Part shown: piece by piece, positions 42,924-51,472 of the stretch
How the letters are laid out: every line of letters starts with the position of its first letter
Numbering within the stretch: position 1 is the stretch's first letter
Source of the DNA: UBA2287 sp964479665
GTDB lineage: Bacteria > Bacteroidota > Bacteroidia > Bacteroidales > Tenuifilaceae
DNA: 51,472 bases
Assembly (NCBI GenBank): GCA_964479665.1
Contig: CAYZNN010000022.1
Coordinates: forward strand, 1-51,472
Direction of reading: 5' to 3'
The notes under the pieces: generated by a model
The model's input: the letters and a program-made list of their open reading frames with translations, nothing else
Databases searched by the model: none
What the model was told of the DNA's origin: nothing
Made by a program: the position numbers and the translations under genes

Positions 42924-43354
42924 AGTACCATTACCAGTATCCCAGAATGCTCGTTACGGTTGATGCGGTTATTATTAAAACCGACGAAAATGGTGTACCC
43001 ATTTGTGTCCTTTTAATAAAACGCAAGAATGAACCCTATGCTGGTTGGTATGCTCTTCCCGGAGGCTTCCCTAATATGGATGAACTATTGGTGGATGCTG
43101 CACATAGGGAACTATTCGAGGAGACCGGCATTAAAGTCGATTCGTTAGACCTAGTTGGGGTTTTCGATGCTCCCAATCGCGATCCGCGAGACAGAAACAT
43201 TGCCATTGCATTTGTTGGCCGGGTTAATACCGTAATGAAACCTTTTGCCGGAGACGATGCATCGGAAGCAGAATGGTTCTCCATACATACTTTACCCCAA
43301 CTGGCTTTCGATCATGAATTAATTATTATGGAAGCATTGCGTTTATTCCATTAG
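42920..43354 (+). CDS. Nudix hydrolase
   Basis: The 144-residue protein has a complete Nudix box (residues ~47-70): GFPNMDELLVDAAHRELFEETGI fits Gx5Ex7REUxEExGU. These enzymes hydrolyse nucleoside diphosphates linked to another moiety. ADP-ribose or NAD-like substrates fit its closest-looking type (ALPGG...REL.EETG with VxxF). It is the last gene of a run with the NlpC peptidase and the 33-residue membrane ORF, and overlaps the end of convergent cysN by 4 bases. Confidence 0.9.
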   Translation: MKYHYQYPRMLVTVDAVIIKTDENGVPICVLLIKRKNEPYAGWYALPGGFPNMDELLVDAAHRELFEETGIKVDSLDLVGVFDAPNRDPRDRNIAIAFVGRVNTVMKPFAGDDASEAEWFSIHTLPQLAFDHELIIMEALRLFH

Positions 43355-44580
43355 CAAACCATGCCAGCGGCCACGGTATCGTTGGTTTCCTGATCGATTA
43401 GAATAAAACTCCCGGTTTGTTTGCAGTTATTGTATGTGTCGAAGTATAGTTCCCTGCTAAGCATTAGGCGAACATTGCAAATATCATTCAACCCAAGGGT
43501 TCCCTCGAAGGGTTCTTTCCCAATATTGTGCATGTTGTATATGTAATCCACTTCGGTAATTTGGCACTCTGCTTCCTGGGTAGTATGCATTAATTTATAG
43601 CTAGTTCCGTGTTTGTGAGGTTTCTCCAATAGCCAGCAAAGGGTTGCATTAATTTCCTTTAGTTTGCTTGGCAAATGGGTAGGATTTACCAGAATGCTTC
43701 CTCTATTAGCTTCTGGTGAGTTTTTAAGTGTAAGGGATACTGAATCCTTTTCAGTTGCAGTTTCAACCTGCTTTTCACCCTTTTCAATTGCAATAACCTC
43801 GGTTTCAATTTCCAGTGGAAGCAGTAGCACCTTCTGACCAACCTCAATCGAACCACTTGCGACTCGGCCCATATACCTAATTCCAAAATGGGGATTGTTT
43901 ATTACCATTTGTATGGGTAGTCGAAGCATCGAATGGTTTAGGGTGGGAGTAATACTTATATTTTCGAGTACATGCATGAGTATTGGGCCGTTGTACCAAG
44001 GCATATTCTCCGATTTGAGCACAATGTTATCGCCCCGTAGCGCGCTAATTGGGATAAATATAAAGTTAACGGCTGTAAGATTATTGAAACGGGATTGGCA
44101 CGAATTTCGAATTTCATCGTAAACCATTTGGGAATACTGCACAAGATCTATTTTGTTAACGCATACAACAATGTTTTGGATACCAAGTAGATTGGCGATA
44201 AAAATATGCCGGTTGGTTTGCACAGTGACACCCTGAGTGCTATCAACTAAAACAATGGCCAAATGAGCCGTTGAGGCCCCCGTAACCATATTGCGTGTGA
44301 ACTGAAAATGACCTGGAGTATCGGCTATTATGAACTTGCGCTTTGGGGTACAAAAAAAACGGTAAGCAACATCGATAGTAATGCCCTGTTCGCGCTCGGC
44401 GCGAAGTCCATCGGTAAGATGAGCCAAATTTATATGCTGCTCACCCCTCAGTTTACTCGAGCGAGCCAACTCGTCAATCTGATCCTGAAAAATTGCCTTG
44501 GAATCGAAGAGTAACCGGCCAATTAGGGTACTTTTCCCATTATCAACGCTTCCTGCTGTTGTGAACCGGAGAATTTCCAT
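43351..44580 (-). CDS. cysN: sulfate adenylyltransferase subunit 1 (GTPase)
   Basis: The 409-residue GTPase of the EF-Tu type has G1 GSVDNGKSTLIG (residues ~10-21), G3 DTPGHFQF (~90-97), G4 NKIDLV (~145-150) and ends with two beta-barrel domains. With CysD it drives ATP sulfurylase, making APS from sulfate and ATP. It lies 11 bases after cysD. At ~409 it is shorter than the 475-residue E. coli protein but similar to other CysN proteins without extensions. Confidence 0.95.
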   Translation of the reverse strand: MEILRFTTAGSVDNGKSTLIGRLLFDSKAIFQDQIDELARSSKLRGEQHINLAHLTDGLRAEREQGITIDVAYRFFCTPKRKFIIADTPGHFQFTRNMVTGASTAHLAIVLVDSTQGVTVQTNRHIFIANLLGIQNIVVCVNKIDLVQYSQMVYDEIRNSCQSRFNNLTAVNFIFIPISALRGDNIVLKSENMPWYNGPILMHVLENISITPTLNHSMLRLPIQMVINNPHFGIRYMGRVASGSIEVGQKVLLLPLEIETEVIAIEKGEKQVETATEKDSVSLTLKNSPEANRGSILVNPTHLPSKLKEINATLCWLLEKPHKHGTSYKLMHTTQEAECQITEVDYIYNMHNIGKEPFEGTLGLNDICNVRLMLSRELYFDTYNNCKQTGSFILIDQETNDTVAAGMVC

Positions 44581-44591
44581 AACTCTAAAAT

Positions 44592-45497
44592 TTAAAAATA
44601 CCCTTCGGTTTTTCGTTCCTCCATGGCTGCTTCGCTTCGCTTATCGTCAGCACGTCCACCGCGTTCGGTTATGCGTAAATTGGCCACTTCGGAAATTATT
44701 TCATCCACGTTCGAGGAGGTCGATTCTATGGCTCCTGTGCAGGTAGCATCGCCAACAGTTCGAAATCGAACGGTGCGAACATTCGATATTTCGTTAGGTT
44801 TCATGGGGAAAAATGGGGTTTTTGCATATAGAACCCCATCGCGTTCGAAAACTTCGCGTTGGTGGGCCAGGTAAAGCGATGGAAATGGAATGCTCTCCCG
44901 TTTTATGTATTGCCAAATATCAAGTTCGGTCCAGTTGCTCAAAGGAAAAACTCTGAAATGTTCTCCGGCGTGCTTTTTCCCGTTAAAGAGGTTCCAAAGT
45001 TCGGGGCGCTGCTGATGGGGGTTCCATCGGCCCACTGGGTCGCGCAGCGAAAAGAATCGTTCCTTTGCTCTGGATTTTTCTTCGTCGCGCCGGCCACCAC
45101 CCATGGCGCAGTCGATGCCATGCTCCCGAATTGTATCGAGAAGGGTTATGGTTTGTATGCGGTTTCTCGAGGCACCAATACCTGTTTCCTCGTTAGCCTT
45201 ACCTTGCTTTATGGTTTCTTCAACGCTCCCAACAATTAGTTTGGCCTCCAAGTGGCCAATAAGCCAGTTCCTGAATTCAGTGGTTTCGGAAAAATTATGA
45301 CCGGTATCGATATGAAGAACTGGGAAGGGTATAGGTGCCGGATGCATTGCTTTTTTCGCAAGATAGAGCATTACCAGCGAATCCTTGCCACCGCTAAACA
45401 GAAGCGCAGGGTATTTGAATTGAGCGGCTACCTCGCGAATTACAAATATAGCTTCCGATTCGAGTTCGTCGAGGTAATTGAGAGTATATTCATTCAT
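44592..45497 (-). CDS. cysD: sulfate adenylyltransferase subunit 2
   Basis: The 301-residue ATP-pyrophosphatase-type subunit has the PP-loop ALLFSGGKDSLVML (residues ~31-44), HIDTGHNFSET (~63-73), GGGRRDEEKSRAKERFFSLRD (~132-152), and VGDATCTGAIES (~257-268). It makes the adenylyl transfer to sulfate. It overlaps cysC by 4 bases and precedes cysN. All family motifs are present. Confidence 0.96.
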   Translation of the reverse strand: MNEYTLNYLDELESEAIFVIREVAAQFKYPALLFSGGKDSLVMLYLAKKAMHPAPIPFPVLHIDTGHNFSETTEFRNWLIGHLEAKLIVGSVEETIKQGKANEETGIGASRNRIQTITLLDTIREHGIDCAMGGGRRDEEKSRAKERFFSLRDPVGRWNPHQQRPELWNLFNGKKHAGEHFRVFPLSNWTELDIWQYIKRESIPFPSLYLAHQREVFERDGVLYAKTPFFPMKPNEISNVRTVRFRTVGDATCTGAIESTSSNVDEIISEVANLRITERGGRADDKRSEAAMEERKTEGYF

Positions 45498-46048
45498 GGG
45501 ATTACATTGCCCTGAGCCATGTGGCTGGGATACTCGAGGTAAAGATAGTTTAAAATTTTTTGAGCACCATCCCTTGGGGTTTGGTGTGTATTCTCAATAA
45601 TTATTGCTGGGTTTAGAGGTTTTTCGTAGGTGTCGTTGTATCCCGAAAGGTTTGTAATAAGCCCCTTCTGGGCTTTAAGGTAAAGTTCTTTCGAGTCGCG
45701 CTCCATGCATATATCTAGAGGTGTGTCTATAAAAATTTCAACGAAATTATTTCTCCCAACAATATTACTGGCTTCGCTACGCATGCGAGCCAAGGGCGAT
45801 ACCAGCGAGCAAATGGCAATAATGCCGCTACTGTTGGCCATTTTAGCAAAGCTAGCGGCTCTAGAAATGTTCAATAACCTATCGGAAGCCGAAAACCCCA
45901 AATCGGAACAAATACTAGCACGTAAATCGTCGCCATCGATTACTATGGCTGCAATTTTCATATTAGCAAGCAATTTATGCAGCTCCCATGCAATAGCTGT
46001 TTTTCCAGAGCATGGAATTCCGGTGAGCCAGAGGGTGGGGGTATACAT
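45494..46048 (-). CDS. cysC: adenylylsulfate kinase
   Basis: The 184-residue kinase phosphorylates APS to PAPS. It has the P-loop LTGIPCSGKTAIAWEL (residues ~8-23), DGDDLRASICSDLGFSASDRLLNISR (~39-64) and FIDTPLDICMERDSKELYLKA (~106-126). The start codon sits at the foot of a predicted terminator of the upstream Sus operon, leaving no leader. PAPS could serve sulfate assimilation or sulfotransferases. No cysH or sulfotransferase lies in this window. cysC-cysD-cysN form one operon with overlaps of 4 bases and a gap of 11. Confidence 0.94.
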   Translation of the reverse strand: MYTPTLWLTGIPCSGKTAIAWELHKLLANMKIAAIVIDGDDLRASICSDLGFSASDRLLNISRAASFAKMANSSGIIAICSLVSPLARMRSEASNIVGRNNFVEIFIDTPLDICMERDSKELYLKAQKGLITNLSGYNDTYEKPLNPAIIIENTHQTPRDGAQKILNYLYLEYPSHMAQGNVIP

Positions 46049-46049
46049 A

Positions 46050-46086
46050 AAAAAGGGGATCTTCAGTAAGCGAAGATACCCTTTTT
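46050..46086 (-). terminator. terminator of the Sus operon, abutting cysC start
   Basis: Stem of 15 pairs with one mismatch: AAAAAGGG + ATCTTC (46050-46064) against GAAGAT + CCCTTTTT (46072-46086). On the minus strand its T-run runs straight into the cysC ATG (46048-46046). Confidence 0.8.
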
Positions 46087-46104
46087 AGTGCTTTCAAGAA
46101 AGAA

Positions 46105-46890
46105 TTACCTTTCTAATCTTTCTTTCTTTTTGGGTGCCGTATTCGATTTAACTTGTCTTGTGTAAGTATGTGTATTTACATCGTAGTCGGCACCGTTGCG
46201 TTTTACAACATAGTTAACAACAAACGAACCGTCGCAACCATTATACTTTCCGCTGCCTGTAACCTCGTATAATACACCACTACCGGTTGTCCAGCTCCAA
46301 GGAATTATTGTAACAGTTTCCGATAAATCTTTATGGAATTTGTACTGTACATCCCATCCTGAATCCCAGAAATTATCGGCAATAATAATACTGTCGTTAA
46401 CAGCTGTGAACTCAACATTGTATACAGCGTATCCTGGCTCATCGCATTCGTACATTCCAATAAAGTTGTCAATATCGAAAGGACAGAATGGCTTAATAAC
46501 TACCGTGTATTCTTTCACAGGACTTACCTTGCCACCTAGGGTAGTTTCAACAACTCTAATTTTTGCAATTGTATCGGTATCGCTTTGGTTGAAAACTATT
46601 TTGGCAATATACTGCCTGTTAGGATCAACAGTAATTGTACCTCCCCATTTGGTAGGGTCAAGCGTCCATGCAAAAGTAGATCCACCTCTTGGAGGAACCC
46701 TATAGGTATAGGGCGAAGTAGCTACGCCATGGCCTGCAACCTGAGCAGGACCAGTAACATTCAGAATAACTGGTTCAATTGAATTGAAGTCGTATTCATC
46801 TTCGCTGCAAGAATAGAAAAGAGCCGATGAAGCAATAACTGCAAGCGAGATGAATGTAAGGTATGTTTTAAAGCGTGTTTTCATTTTCAT
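46105..46890 (-). CDS. Sus-operon lipoprotein of unknown function
   Basis: The 261-residue protein has a lipoprotein signal peptide ending ALFYSC with the lipidated cysteine at residue 28. An immunoglobulin/PKD-like segment follows (YRVPPRGGSTFAWTLDPTKWGG, residues ~63-84) and later a beta-rich C-terminal part (~130-240) with YNGCDGSFVVNYVVKRNG. It follows susD by 23 bases and is the last gene before a terminator. By position it is probably a surface lipoprotein helping the SusCD importer; ligand unknown. The tail is basic (TAPKKKERLER). Confidence 0.78.
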   Translation of the reverse strand: MKMKTRFKTYLTFISLAVIASSALFYSCSEDEYDFNSIEPVILNVTGPAQVAGHGVATSPYTYRVPPRGGSTFAWTLDPTKWGGTITVDPNRQYIAKIVFNQSDTDTIAKIRVVETTLGGKVSPVKEYTVVIKPFCPFDIDNFIGMYECDEPGYAVYNVEFTAVNDSIIIADNFWDSGWDVQYKFHKDLSETVTIIPWSWTTGSGVLYEVTGSGKYNGCDGSFVVNYVVKRNGADYDVNTHTYTRQVKSNTAPKKKERLER

Positions 46891-46913
46891 TTGTTTTTAA
46901 GTTTTTAGAATCC

Positions 46914-48413
46914 TTACCATCCACCGTTAGAAACATCAACGCCAGGAGTTCCTTGGTTTCCACCAAATGTGTAATATTCTGCGTTAAGAATTTGCAATTG
47001 GGCACCAGGAATTGGCCAATGCAGGAAGGTGCCTGTTTGTAATTTGTTGGCTTTACGCAATGTAAAGAACTCAATGCCAAAACCGCTGCAATACAGTTCA
47101 ATGTTTCTTTCGTGGTATATTGCGTTGGCAATTGCAGTTGCATCAGCAGCAACAGCAGGTAATCCACCTCTGGTAACCCTTGTTCCATTATTGATTATGT
47201 CGGCACCCTCGGCAAGTTTACCAGCAATAAACAGGCACGCTTCTGCTTTCAGCAGGTCATTTTCTGCTTTGTAGAAATCAGGCATTGGCTCAGTGTAGGT
47301 TGAAAGATAGGTATCTCTTCTTTTAAACCTATACGAAGAAAAATGATAGTAACCACGCTCAGGTCTGAATGGGCACGATGACATAAACTCAAAGTCAGTT
47401 ACAACACGTTTGTCGAAAATGTTGGGGTCGTTAATATCGGTAATCGGAGCAGGAATCTCATTAAAACCATTTTCGCCTGGCCAACGGTTTGGGAATCGAG
47501 GGTCGAGCATATTTACAACCCGCATATCGGTCATTCCCCATCCGCTATAATTAGCATATATGTGGTACAACGAATACCAATTAATATCATCGGCAATGGG
47601 TTCAAAATCGTAATCTATACCTTTGTTTGCATAATTGTATACCTTATTCCAATCAATTGCGCTGTTTTGGCTCGCATTTCTTGGACTATAGGCTAGGATA
47701 CGGGCAGCAAATGAGTTGGCAAGTTTACCGAAGTTGACACTTGTAAAAGTAACATTGGCTGGAATCCATTCACCGGGTATTGTAAAGTTGTTCTCTTCAC
47801 AGATGGTGATCGCTTTATCAAGACTTATCAGTGCTGCATTAATTACATCGGCAAAAGGAGAAGCTGATAGGCCCTCTTCAAGGTTCGTTTCGTGTGTTAC
47901 AATATAAGCTTTGTCATACAACAAACCTAAGTAGCCTAAGGAAATTCCTTGAGCAAAATAAGCAACAGCCTTAACCATTTGTGTATTGTCAACACCCCCA
48001 ATTACTATGTTCATGCCTCCTTGCTCAATTTTTAAAAGTACATCGTTTGCTTGTGAAAGCATGGAGTTGAGCCCATTGTAGTAGTTGTTTGTTATTTGGG
48101 CATCGGCGTAGCTCGGGGTGTTGTTGAAAGGATTTCGAGGTTCGTTGCTAAGCACACGCATACCAGCATTTCCCCATGAACAGGTACCTGCATCGGATGC
48201 AACCCATAATCCCAAAGCGGGCCCATCATATTCGTGGGTTATTATAAACCAACGCCTAACCAAACCTGCCGCAATTCCATTAATGTCAGTTGGTTTTGAT
48301 ACAGCAGTTTGAAAGTCAGGGTTATTTTCGTTCTCAACATTGAGGTCAACACAACCTGCAAAAAATAGCAGCAGTGAGAACAGAAGTGCAAGTTTTATTT
48401 TAACTATTTTCAT
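46914..48413 (-). CDS. susD: SusD/RagB family outer-membrane lipoprotein
   Basis: The 499-residue protein has a lipoprotein signal peptide ending LFFAGC with cysteine at 21, then SusD-type helices (NYYNGLNSMLSQANDVLLKIEQGGMN, AVAYFAQGISLGYLGLLYDKAYIV; residues ~110-175) and C-terminal IYHERNIELYCSGFGIEFFTLRKANKLQTGTFLHWPIP, a family hallmark. SusD covers the extracellular face of SusC and binds the ligand. It begins 18 bases after susC. The substrate cannot be told; no glycoside hydrolase is adjacent, which leaves peptides or another polymer open. Confidence 0.95.
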   Translation of the reverse strand: MKIVKIKLALLFSLLLFFAGCVDLNVENENNPDFQTAVSKPTDINGIAAGLVRRWFIITHEYDGPALGLWVASDAGTCSWGNAGMRVLSNEPRNPFNNTPSYADAQITNNYYNGLNSMLSQANDVLLKIEQGGMNIVIGGVDNTQMVKAVAYFAQGISLGYLGLLYDKAYIVTHETNLEEGLSASPFADVINAALISLDKAITICEENNFTIPGEWIPANVTFTSVNFGKLANSFAARILAYSPRNASQNSAIDWNKVYNYANKGIDYDFEPIADDINWYSLYHIYANYSGWGMTDMRVVNMLDPRFPNRWPGENGFNEIPAPITDINDPNIFDKRVVTDFEFMSSCPFRPERGYYHFSSYRFKRRDTYLSTYTEPMPDFYKAENDLLKAEACLFIAGKLAEGADIINNGTRVTRGGLPAVAADATAIANAIYHERNIELYCSGFGIEFFTLRKANKLQTGTFLHWPIPGAQLQILNAEYYTFGGNQGTPGVDVSNGGW

Positions 48414-48431
48414 TTTTTTAGTGTTTTAGAA

Positions 48432-51400
48432 TTAAAATTTAAACTCGATAGAACCTGAGAAAGTGCGATAGTTGGGGTAGCCCATAAAATCGTACGCATA
48501 GAATTGGGTTCCATTGGTTGTTTGAACCTCTGGATCGAAACCACTATAATTTGAAATGGTTAACAGATTTCTTCCAACTACACTAAAACGAATGCCCTTG
48601 AAAGCACCTTTAACAAAATTGCCCAATGTTTTTTGGGGTAAATCGTAGTAAAATGAGATTTCTCGGAGTTTCAAGAAAGTTCCATCTTCAACCCAGAATG
48701 CATTAACCTCATTTACATCGTAAAATGCTTTGTAATAAGGAATTGTTTTCTTAGCATTTTCAGCTTTACCAGCCTGGTTCATCATTCCATGCCTGTCGTC
48801 GCGAGTTAGCCACTGGGCCGAACGATTGTAAATGTCACCACCCTGTTTCCATTCCCAAAGCATATACAAACCAAAACCCTTGTAGCTTACGTTATTTGTA
48901 AAGCCTATTTTAAAGTCGGGGTTAACATCGCCAATTTTACTATAAAGCACACTGCCATTTGAGTCGAGGACTTTTATGGGTGCTTCATTTATAGTGCCCT
49001 CGGTGCCTTTGCGTATTACATAGCCATCACTATTAATTGTATAGTCGGCAATGGTGCTGCCGGTAGGTAACTGGTTAGCCATTTGGTCGAGCGAGGTTAC
49101 CCAACTTGTTCCGTAAATAACGCCAAAGGGCTCACCTTCTTTAATATAAAATACCTTGTTACCCTCTTGTCCTTCTGGTCCTGTTTGGTAAGGAGGTATG
49201 CCTAACTTTGTAATTTCGGAGCGAATCCTATCGAAGGTGAAATTCATATCCCAAGTCAGATCCTTAGACTTAAAAATATTTACACCAAGGGAGGCTTCAA
49301 CTACATTTGCTTCGAGCGTACCAACATTTTGCCATTGGAAGGCCCATCCGCCTAAATGGGAGGCTAAGGGAACATTAAGGAACTGATCATCGGTTTTGGA
49401 CATTGAGTAGATGGCTTCGAGTTTAAATCTACTCAAAAAATCAATATTCAAACCAATTTCCCATTCGGTAGATTTAGATGGTTTTAGGTTCTTATTTCCG
49501 AGTTGAATTTTTCCTGAAGGGAAACCACCAGATAAACCAATAACCTCATACTGCATATCGTAAAGGTGAGGTCTTTGTCCTGATGTACCGTAAGCAGTCC
49601 TAATTTTAAACTCTTGTACACCAGGGATTTCAATATCCTGGCTTATTCGCCATGCACCAGATACCCTATAGTAAACTTTATAGCGCTCATTTTCTCCAAA
49701 AAGTGAGGAGCCGTCTTGGCGAACCATACCGTCGAAAATATACTTATCCTTATAGTCTAGGTATAGAATTCCAAAAAAGTTCTCAGACTTTATGGTTTCA
49801 ATTGTGCTGGTTGCAGTTTTTTCACCAACAATTGCGTTAAATGTAGGTAAGCCACCAACACTGAACTTATAGCCAGTTGCGCTATTCTCCTTATAGTCGT
49901 AATCTTCATATAGGTAGCTGAATTTAGCCCTCGTGTTAAAATCGCCAAATTGCTTGTTAAAGTTTAAAGTTGCTTGTGCTACCTGAGAAAATATTTTATT
50001 TCCTAACTTGTAGAGTCTTCCCTCAGAATAAACTGCATCGTTGCCTGCACGACGATATGTGTCGTAAGGATCGTATTGCGATTCATCGGTGCGGCTACTT
50101 TCGTACGCATATTTTGCTTCAAAATTCATGAAGTTGGTAATATCCCATTTCATATTGTACGAACCAAGGAAACGAGCCCTTTCGGTTTCGCTTTTCATTT
50201 TATAAAGATTGTACAGGGGGTTCTCTGTGGTTGACTCCCATGGGTCGGGGATAAACAGGTAGGGTTGACCATCGGGGTTGTCTAAGTACAGATTTACATC
50301 GGGGGTGAGCAGAAGAAGGTTAAAGAATACACCGCCATTGTACTTGCTGTCGCCACCGGGGTTTTGGGTGTACGAACGAACGTAAAGATTGGTAGCATTA
50401 AACGATAACTTGTCGTTAAACTTATGGTCAACGTTCAACCTGAAACTATTACGCTGGTAACCATCGGTACCAAACAATAGGCCTCCTTCGTGGAAATTTT
50501 CGAACGAAGTGAAGAAGTTGGTGCCACCATAATTGCCCATTGCCGAAACATAGTTGGTATAGAAGCCATTGCCAGGGAACATTTTCGATTGGTGGTCGTT
50601 AACTTTTGCATAGGGGTTGTCCATGTATTGGTCATCCTCAAGAATTCTTGCGCCAGTAAAACCTGGGCCTCCAATATAATTAGCGGGGTAAGTTACGCCA
50701 GCGTAACGGGTGTACTCACTGTAGTTTTGCCAGTCGTCTGCTAGGACATAAGCATGCGATTGGTTGAGGTCGTACTTTTTGGCTAAGAAATTTTGGCCAT
50801 ACTCATTCCTAACTGTAATGTTAGAAATGCCATCGCCAATACCTTTACCACGTTTGGTTGTAATTACAATAACACCATTACCGGCACGCGAACCGAACAT
50901 AGCTGCTGCAGAGGCACCTTTAACAATTTCAATGGCATCAATGTCATTAACGTTAATATCGCCAAGGGTTCCCTCTAAAATAACACCATCTACAACAATT
51001 AAAGGATCCTGATTACCGGCTATTTGGGTCGATCCCCTAACGAGAATAGTAGCCGAGCCACCAGGTTCTCCAGTAGGATTGATAACGGTAACACCAGATA
51101 CCTTCCCCTGAAGAGCCGATGATGCCGAGCGAGCGGGTACAGTCGAAATCTTTTCTTCGCCAACTCTTTCAATGGAAACGGCAAGTTTGGTTTTTGGTGT
51201 TGCTGCAGCCAAACCCGAGATAATTACCTCCTGCATTTGAACTGCGTCTGTTTCGAGTACTACATCAACTACCTTGCGGTCCTCAATGGCTACATCAATA
51301 GTTTTGTAACCCATAAAGCTAAAGGTAAGAGTTGTTGCCGATGCAGGCACGTTAATCGAATATTTGCCAGATCCATCGGTAGATGTACCAATTGTTGTAC

Positions 51401-51472
51401 CCTTAACAACAATAGATACCCCGGGTAAGGGCCCTTCCTCGGCACTGCTAACAGTACCGGTAATTTGCACTG
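48432..51472 (-). CDS. susC: SusC/RagA family TonB-linked outer-membrane protein, N-terminus cut by window end
   Basis: At least 1013 residues are inside the window. They open with a carboxypeptidase-like beta domain (ITGTVSSAEEGPLPGVSIVVKGTTIGTSTDGSGKYSINVP), a TonB-dependent plug (ALQGKVSGVTVINPTGEPGGSATILVRG, DPLIVVDGVI, IDAIEIVKGASAAAMFGSRAGNGVIVITTKRGKG), and a 22-strand barrel ending SGSIEFKF. The signal peptide lies beyond the window's right end; a GTG at 51470 is a frame-edge artefact, not a start. SusC imports ligand captured by SusD across the outer membrane with TonB energy. Confidence 0.95.
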   Translation of the reverse strand, partial: VQITGTVSSAEEGPLPGVSIVVKGTTIGTSTDGSGKYSINVPASATTLTFSFMGYKTIDVAIEDRKVVDVVLETDAVQMQEVIISGLAAATPKTKLAVSIERVGEEKISTVPARSASSALQGKVSGVTVINPTGEPGGSATILVRGSTQIAGNQDPLIVVDGVILEGTLGDINVNDIDAIEIVKGASAAAMFGSRAGNGVIVITTKRGKGIGDGISNITVRNEYGQNFLAKKYDLNQSHAYVLADDWQNYSEYTRYAGVTYPANYIGGPGFTGARILEDDQYMDNPYAKVNDHQSKMFPGNGFYTNYVSAMGNYGGTNFFTSFENFHEGGLLFGTDGYQRNSFRLNVDHKFNDKLSFNATNLYVRSYTQNPGGDSKYNGGVFFNLLLLTPDVNLYLDNPDGQPYLFIPDPWESTTENPLYNLYKMKSETERARFLGSYNMKWDITNFMNFEAKYAYESSRTDESQYDPYDTYRRAGNDAVYSEGRLYKLGNKIFSQVAQATLNFNKQFGDFNTRAKFSYLYEDYDYKENSATGYKFSVGGLPTFNAIVGEKTATSTIETIKSENFFGILYLDYKDKYIFDGMVRQDGSSLFGENERYKVYYRVSGAWRISQDIEIPGVQEFKIRTAYGTSGQRPHLYDMQYEVIGLSGGFPSGKIQLGNKNLKPSKSTEWEIGLNIDFLSRFKLEAIYSMSKTDDQFLNVPLASHLGGWAFQWQNVGTLEANVVEASLGVNIFKSKDLTWDMNFTFDRIRSEITKLGIPPYQTGPEGQEGNKVFYIKEGEPFGVIYGTSWVTSLDQMANQLPTGSTIADYTINSDGYVIRKGTEGTINEAPIKVLDSNGSVLYSKIGDVNPDFKIGFTNNVSYKGFGLYMLWEWKQGGDIYNRSAQWLTRDDRHGMMNQAGKAENAKKTIPYYKAFYDVNEVNAFWVEDGTFLKLREISFYYDLPQKTLGNFVKGAFKGIRFSVVGRNLLTISNYSGFDPEVQTTNGTQFYAYDFMGYPNYRTFSGSIEFKF

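Noticed and set aside
51468..51470. GTG as susC start
   Set aside because: The frame runs off the window; a SusC protein needs a signal peptide upstream.

Overview
This 51.5 kb window looks like the chromosome of a Bacteroidota bacterium, most likely of the order Bacteroidales or a close relative. The grounds are a SusC/SusD pair, several TAnnTTTG boxes (the Bacteroidota -7 promoter motif) in front of genes, few Shine-Dalgarno sequences, an RRM protein, an FtsK-LolA neighbourhood, and three paralogues with the 'Fibrobacter succinogenes major paralogous' (FISUMP) domain. Lipoproteins and outer-membrane barrels show a Gram-negative envelope. Tryptophanase, a ferredoxin-dependent 2-oxoacid oxidoreductase, carbamate kinase, Rex and a TM1266-type hydrogenase-system regulator suggest an anaerobic or microaerobic amino-acid fermenter. 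A CydDC-like exporter hints at some respiratory capacity.

Layout. 0.1-3.3 kb: CydD/CydC-like ABC pair. 3.5-6.1 kb: CNNM/HlyC-type CBS membrane protein, a small lipoprotein, a PepSY-type membrane protein and a degenerate dispersed repeat. 6.1-9.1 kb: tnaA with a probable leader, plus a MATE exporter. 9.2-11.5 kb: compact housekeeping run yicC-gmk-nadD-TPR. 11.6-16.6 kb: three tandem secreted FISUMP paralogues, the first broken by an in-frame TGA and sharing 274 identical bases with the second. 16.7-20.7 kb (minus): aminotransferase and four-subunit VOR-type oxidoreductase operon. 21.0-24.1 kb (minus): metalloprotease/propeller/barrel protein. 24.2-27.1 kb: TM1266-family regulator, then a LiaF-like/LytS-like/LytTR signalling operon. 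27.2-32.4 kb (minus): cvfB-like gene, then rex-ribF-purK-purE-tsaC. 32.5-35.4 kb: DUF456, RRM protein, and arcC-ornithine carbamoyltransferase. 35.6-39.7 kb: lipoprotein, ftsK, lolA. 39.7-43.4 kb: 7TM-HD phosphohydrolase, NlpC/P60 peptidase, a 33-residue membrane peptide and a Nudix hydrolase. 43.4-46.0 kb (minus): cysC-cysD-cysN. 46.1-51.5 kb (minus): SusC (cut by the window end), SusD and a lipoprotein.

How the parts fit. Tryptophanase takes tryptophan to indole, pyruvate and ammonia. The aminotransferase can supply 2-oxoacids to the VOR complex, which yields acyl-CoA, CO2 and reduced ferredoxin. Carbamoyltransferase and carbamate kinase can harvest ATP from citrulline. Rex and the TM1266-type regulator fit NADH and ferredoxin/hydrogen balance. 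The most unusual findings are the recombining FISUMP array with its fresh nonsense mutation, the tnaA leader (short Trp-containing ORF plus hairpin), a terminator whose U-tract touches the cysC start codon, and a conserved-looking 33-residue membrane ORF missed by length-limited gene calling. I saw no CRISPR array, transposase, tRNA or rRNA. All functional calls rest on reading motifs by eye; no database search was run.
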